DNA from: Zizania palustris
Lineage: Eukaryota; Streptophyta; Magnoliopsida; Poales; Poaceae
NCBI GenBank assembly: GCA_019279435.1
Contig: JAAALK010000082.1
Location: 80,014,989-80,078,988 of the forward strand
Direction: 5' to 3'
Length of the DNA stretch: 64,000 nucleotides
In this document: one piece after another, positions 59,290 through 64,000 of the stretch
Numbering within the stretch: position 1 is the stretch's first letter
How the letters are laid out: each line of letters opens with the position of its first letter
Made by a program: the position numbers and the translations under genes
Notes under the pieces: model-generated
The model's database searches: none
What the model saw: only the letters and a program-made list of their open reading frames with translations
What the model was told of the DNA's origin: nothing

Positions 59290-61107
59290 TCCATCTCTTG
59301 AGGTCTTTGGATATAATTATTGAAAGACTCGCATGCGAGCCTATCTATTGAGCCAGAGTTCAGGTATATGGGACATGTGTGTTTATGTCACTTTCACTAT
59401 GCTTCTTGCTGTTGAGTGCACTACCCCTGAGATAGTCGCTCAGCATGACCTGAACAACAAGGCAGTGAATATAATGTTTTCTAGTTTAGGTCCTTGTGAG
59501 TTTCAACGTGTTAGCCATCTCAACACTGCTCGAGAGATCTGGGCTACCCTTTAAGCACACCATGAGGGGACATCTCAGGTTAAGGTTATGCTCTATCAGA
59601 CGTACCAGCGAGAGTATAGAAAGTTCTGATAGAAGCCGGGTGAGAGTATCGAGGCTTTGTTTGGTCACTTTCAGTCGATCATTAACAAGCTTTGGGCCAA
59701 CAAGGCCAAATGAGATCAGCTGGTCTGAGATCATGAATAGCTCAAGGTTATTCATGAAGGATATGTCTAAGAAAATTCCGTGTATCGGAAGTTCCGATAG
59801 GAAGTATGGGAAGTTCCAGTTATTTTCTGGCCTCAATACAGAGAGCAAATGTTTCTTTGGAAGTTCCAATATGGTATCAAAAATTCCGACGAGCCAGAAG
59901 TTCCGATTTGGAATCGGGGAGTTTTGTACTGAACGGAAGTTCTGATATGGTATCGGAAGTTCCGAGGTGGGCGATAACAGATTAGATCTATTGTGTGTCG
60001 TACTGTACGTGTGAGGGACTCCATCCCTGTACGTGTGGATATCGTTGAGGCGTTGCTCCAATTGTGATGCTTGTGGCCATCTTCATGGGAACGACTATGT
60101 CATCTTCATCGATCGGATCGGCGAGGGATGGCAAGGACGAAGCGAGGATAGGCTTGACGTGCTACTCTGACATCTTCTTCCGCTGCACCTAACACGTCTT
60201 GTGCTAGAAGGTAATGATCCATGATCTCACACGAGCATGAGTCTTGGGCTTAAGGCATAAATTTTGATTTTGCCGGCTAGCGTATCTCCCCTATTCCCCA
60301 ACACTTCATACCTTGGACCCTAAGATCTGGGAGATCAAGGTATCATCCATTGTTGAGAGTGCTTCATATGATACCTTGACTGTCACAAAGCTTTTCAGTA
60401 AGCTCAAGGCCTCCAAGGTTTATATCCAGTTGAGATCAAATCTCACTATTTTTGGCTCAAAAACCCTGCCCTTGCGACACCCTTTGCTGATTTTGCTTCT
60501 CTGAGTTGTGCTTTGTCCTCTTTGATGTTTATCACTAAGGACCAATTGGATCTCTTAGGAGATGATGACCTATGTATGTTTAATTGTCGGGTTTGTCATG
60601 TCTATGATAAGAGGATGTTTAAACGACATGGCACAAAACTTGGCTGTTTTGAGTTTGGTGATCCAAGTCATTTCATCGCCTACTGCCCCAAGCGGAACAC
60701 ACAAAAGAAGGGCACCAGCGGTGGCTCCTATGACTCCAACAAGCATGATAGCTCTACCTTCACAAAGGACAAGCCCAAGATGAAGTTCTTTTGAAAGGCC
60801 CTAAAGTACTACCAACGCGAGAACAAGAAGTGAGATAAGGCCTTCTTCGCCGAGTTGGAGAGAAGATACTCCAAGCGATCATACTCTTCATCCTTTTCAT
60901 CAAGCTCAAGAAATGAGGAGATCGTGATCAAGAAGGGGAACGACAAGGATGATCTGGCGAGCCTGTTCTTCATGGCCTTCGGGGACAAGCCGAAGACTCG
61001 CTCGCACTACAACCGAAGGTCCCTCAAGGGCTTCTACTCAATGGATCTTGGGGATAAAGAAGATAAGGGCTCCTCTGACACCTCCGATGATGACGACGAT
61101 GAGAAGG
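59290..61107 (+). pseudogene. CopA gag, disrupted
   Basis: Copia gag with UBN2-type motifs: MRAYLLSQSSGIWD, KAVNIMFSSLGPCEFQRVSH, TAREIWATL, KPGESIEALFGHFQSIINKL, DPKIWEIKVSSIVESASYD and KLFSKLKASK. A zinc-knuckle-like CFEFGDPSHFIAYCP (60645-60690; the second Cys is Phe) and an acidic Ser/Lys-rich tail (RSYSSSFSSSSRNEE, DTSDDDDDEK) follow. Multiple stops are present. About 540 bp of unrelated sequence (59755-60295) sits inside the gag. The 3' part is cut by CopB at 61108. Confidence 0.8.
59755..60295. repeat. Foreign segment in CopA gag with GGAAGTTCCGA motifs
   Basis: Splits the gag between NKLWANKAK...DHE and LDPKIWEIK. Its first 220 bp carry six or seven variants of the palindrome TCGGAAGTTCCGA (59786, 59812, 59860, 59896, 59935, 59956). 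No coding motif and no clear terminal repeats were found, so its class is unknown. Confidence 0.55.
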
Positions 61108-63313
61108 TGAGAAACCAAGGGATGGTTTTGGAGTCTGTGATGAGTGATTGACAATTTTTATCCTCTGATTCGAAAGGGTCCCTCCGAAGGGGTTCAGAGG
61201 ATGTTTCACCGAAGGGTTCGGTGGGCTCTGTTTTGCTGCAGCTGTTGCAGCGGAGTGTGCCTGTCAGAAGGGTCTGACACTACACGATGACTTGGTCGTA
61301 CCAAAGGTCTCGGTACTTTGGGCAGTACATCGGAGTGTGTATCGGAGGTTGCTTACCCGGAGAGGTCTCCGGGGTACTGGATACACTTGTCTGTTTGTCT
61401 GTGGTGGGCAGGTGACTTCAGAGGTGACGGACGGTTCGTAGCAAGTGAACCTGGGTCAAGCGGGAGGCTTGATGCCAGGGGAGCAGGGAGCTCCGCCACG
61501 AAGGCTGCGACGGGGTCGAGGTTGGACCTCGGATCAAGGTGCGCCAGGAGAAGGCAGTAAGTGCGGAGTGTGGCTCCAGCTGAAGGTACTCCGAGACAAA
61601 GTCCTCGGAGGCGAGGCACTTCAAAGGGTACTCCGAATGGAGTGACTTCGGAGTATGGTGGACCAAGTCCTCAGCAATGAGGTAGGGCATTCGAAGTGTG
61701 CTTCGGAGGGAGGCACTCGAAGGTATACCCGACGAAGGTCTCAGAAGTCGAGGTGCATCGATGGCATGGTTCGGGTGAGGATCATCAAGGAGTGTGCTCG
61801 GGGAAAGACACTGCGACGAAGTGCTCATGGAATGCTTCATGTGGAGGCCTTGGACGAAGGAGGGACTTCGAAGGGTGGTACTCCAAAGGTGGGGCTTCGG
61901 AGTGAAGCTGACTTCGGAGTGAGGATGGCTTCGGAGTGAAGCTGACTTCGGAGTGAGGCTGGCTCCGGAGTGAGGCTAACTCCGGAGTGAGGCTGACTTG
62001 AGGTACTTCGGCCATGCACGGCTTCGGTACACGAACTGACGGAGTTCGAGCTGGGAGAAGCTGCGAAGCCATGGTGGTCCACTCCGAAGGTGTTGGTGCG
62101 AGGGCCCAAGGGCTTTGACGGCTTCAGCTCAAAACCATCTCTGTATCAAAGGCTGACTTCGGTGAAGCAAAGGCCGTCAGGCTCAAGGCTTCTCACCGAA
62201 GCTACCGCACCCCTCGCGTGCGAAGGGGGGCTTCAGAAGGGTCCAAAACTACAAAGGATGACCATGTCTTCTCTGCAAAAGCTGATGTTGTCCCCTCTGC
62301 GAAGCTGACAAAAGAAGCCTGCAAATAAAGTAGACTACCAGCTGTACCCCCCTGTTCTGATGAGACAAAACCAATGTAAACCCTAGGGGTAAAGTAGTCT
62401 ATTCACAGGGCTGAATAGTGCCTATAAATAGTGGAAGCTAGCTAGGTCACATCAACACTTTGAGCAGTCATTTTTGTGCTCCTGTGCTAGCCGCCACACA
62501 CGTTGTATTCGGTCTGTGAGTTCATTTTGTGTTCCCTATTCAAGCAATGAAGTTTTGATTCTGTTTTCATTTACTGCTTGAACTTGTATGCATACTTCAA
62601 TGCATGCTTTGATCTCTCTGTGTCTCACTTCTTTTGAGTTGAGTTTGTGCACTGAATCTTTTCTGGAGAAGTGTGTGAGAACCTTGTTCAAGTGAAGTGT
62701 GTGTTTTTCAGTGTATGTTCGCTCTGTGTAAACTGGAGGCTAGACCTCTCTGATTACTAGCGAAGCACTGTTGTTGGCTTCGATCGAAGCCCGTTTTCTT
62801 CCCTTGTCGAAGTCCTTGGTGAAGTCTGTTCAGTGTGCGTTTAGACGTTCGAAGTACGAAGCCCAACACCAGTTGTTGTCGCTGAGTATTTGGTCGAAGT
62901 CCACAGAGGGAAGTCTGCTCTTGCGAAGGGTGAAGTGCGAAGCCTGCTCGAAGGCACCCAGTGTGCTGAGCCTGCACTGACTTAGCAGAGCTGAACGAAG
63001 TCCTCAGAGGGAAGTCCGCTCTTGTGAAGGTTGAAGTGCGAAGCCTGCTTGAAGGCACCCTGTGTGCGGAGCCTGCACTGACTTAGCAGAGCTGAATTTT
63101 CGGGGTTGTGGATGGAGAGAAGTCTTCTTGGCTTCGAACTTTTGCTCCTTGCGAAGCCTGATTTCGGAGTTGTGAAATACCTCCGAACCAGAACTTCGAA
63201 GGCTGTGTTCGAAGCCTATTCCGGAGAAGACAGAAGTAAAATAGAAGGCTATTTTTAGTCTGAAATTTTAAAAGCTCCCATTCACCCCCCTGGTCGCCGT
63301 TTCCAGTCCAACA
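61108..63313 (+). mobile_element. CopB 5' LTR (2.2 kb, copia)
   Basis: TGAGAAACCAAGGGATGG...CAGTCCAACA, same ends as CopC. TATA box GTGCCTATAAATAGTGG near 62420. It is longer than CopC because of added repeats (61893-61999) and a duplicated GAAGTGCGAAGCCTGCT(C/T)GAAGGCACCC block near 62935 and 63030. Inserted in CopA gag; left flank GAAGG (61103-61107). Confidence 0.8.
61893..61999 (+). repeat. 18-bp tandem repeat in CopB LTR
   Basis: About six units of (G/A)CT(T/C)CGGAGTGA(A/G)GCTG. The array is absent from the matching position of the CopC LTR, which goes straight from GGCTTCGGAGG to a different sequence. Confidence 0.75.
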
Positions 63314-63315
63314 AT

Positions 63316-63328
63316 TTGTATCAGAGCT
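63316..63328 (+). other. CopB primer binding site
   Basis: TTTGTATCAGAGC; one base differs from CopC (TTGGTATCAGAGC), so priming would be weakened. Confidence 0.75.
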
Positions 63329-63377
63329 GGTTAAGATCAACAGTTGACCTTAACCGGTTTTGTGATCTGTTGGCGAC

Positions 63378-64000
63378 ATGGATAGAGTTAGTAAAATACC
63401 TCTGTTCGATGGGACAGACTTTGCATGGAGGCTTACTTGCTAAGCCAAGGAAATGCAATTTGGGAGATTGTGGACTCACAATAATCCATCCCTGAAACTC
63501 GCACCTCTCAAACAGAGAAGGATCAGTATAATGCCAACTCCAAGGCAAGAAATATATTGTTCATTGGTTTGAGTAGAAGTGAGTTTGATAGGGTGCAACA
63601 CCTTAGGACAGCTAGGGAAATTTGGACTACTTCATGAGGGCTCTACTCAGATTAAGGCCAGGTGCCAAAGCACATACAATCAACATTATCAGCTATTTGT
63701 GCAGGCACCTGGTGAATCTATAGATGCTATGTTTTCTTGCTTTGATGTGATAGTGAGTAACTTGCGGTCCAACGGGACGCTTGCTTACAATGATCATGAT
63801 AGGGCTATCAAGCTTCTCTATGCTCTTGATCGTAGCATATGGGAAGTGAAGATATCCAGCATTGAGGAGTCCACAGGTTATGACACATTGACCTATGATG
63901 AGCTCTTCAGCAAGCTGAAGTCTATAGAGATTGCCAAGGCATCTCTTGCAGTGCATAGGAACTCCTTGCCACAGCCATTGGCATTGGTTTCTAGCACTAG
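63378..64000 (+). pseudogene. CopB gag, runs off window
   Basis: Opens like CopC (MDRVSKIPLFDGTDFA) but a 16-bp deletion after codon 16 shifts the frame. CopC has two GCAT repeats here that bracket the missing bases. A TAA follows. Downstream the gag is recognisable in another frame: FVQAPGESIDAMFSCFDVIV, DHDRAIKLLYALDRSIWEVK, YDELFSKLKSIE. The UBN2-type domain therefore continues beyond the window, but this copy cannot encode an intact protein. Confidence 0.8.

Noticed and set aside
1..64000. CRISPR array, bacterial operons, rRNA or tRNA genes
   Set aside because: No regular direct repeats with unique spacers and no RNA-gene hallmarks; the only tRNA-like matches are primer binding sites next to LTRs.

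Overview
This is plant nuclear DNA, almost certainly from a grass with a repeat-rich genome. The species cannot be named from the sequence. Nearly all 64 kb consists of nested, mostly broken LTR retrotransposons. I see no intact cellular gene, no rRNA or tRNA gene and no CRISPR array. Names used below: T1-T4 are long-LTR (about 3.2 kb) Ty3/gypsy chromoviruses of Tekay/Del type, plus one extra solo LTR of that type. CRM-like is a shorter chromovirus. X, Y1, Y2, Z1 and Z2 are Tat-lineage-like gypsy elements. CopA-CopD are copia elements. Clade names come from remembered protein motifs and no database was searched.

Layout. 1-2358: Z1 on the minus strand (protease, gag, PBS, 5' LTR), inserted in a copia LTR end (CopD, to 2562) that sits in a copy of the T2 LTR. 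2563-10850: copy A of a duplication, made of T2-LTR fragment, X 5' LTR, start of X gag, then T1 (3' LTR plus chromodomain, integrase and RT on the minus strand). 10850-21232: an intron-bearing minus-strand plant-mobile-domain-like gene, split by a plus-strand solo LTR (T4, target site duplication ACTAG) that itself carries a CRM-like element. 21885-36640: the 3' LTR of Y1, split by T2 (22088-35668, TSD AAGTC). The T2 LTR is split by X, and X gag is split by a solo T1 LTR (TSD TTCGT); this is copy B. 36640-38654: AT-rich DNA without a recognisable gene. 38655-40603: CopC, fused to the truncated pol of T3. 40604-51531: T3 on the minus strand (pol, gag, orf0, PBS, 5' LTR), with a solo LTR (TSD CCGGT) inside its LTR. 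51532-54975: Z2. 54976-57532: Y2, an integrase end on the plus strand followed by an antisense mobile-domain ORF. 57533-61107: CopA. 61108-64000: CopB, inserted in CopA.

Five insertions are confirmed by matching 5-bp target duplications, and in two of them the host reading frame resumes in phase on the far side. The most interesting signals are these. Two independent loci show the same odd order: LTR, truncated interior, repeated upstream flank, solo LTR. An antisense, apparently spliced mobile-domain gene recurs in two related elements. A gag-only element (X) has a short palindromic motif spread through both its LTRs and its coding region.
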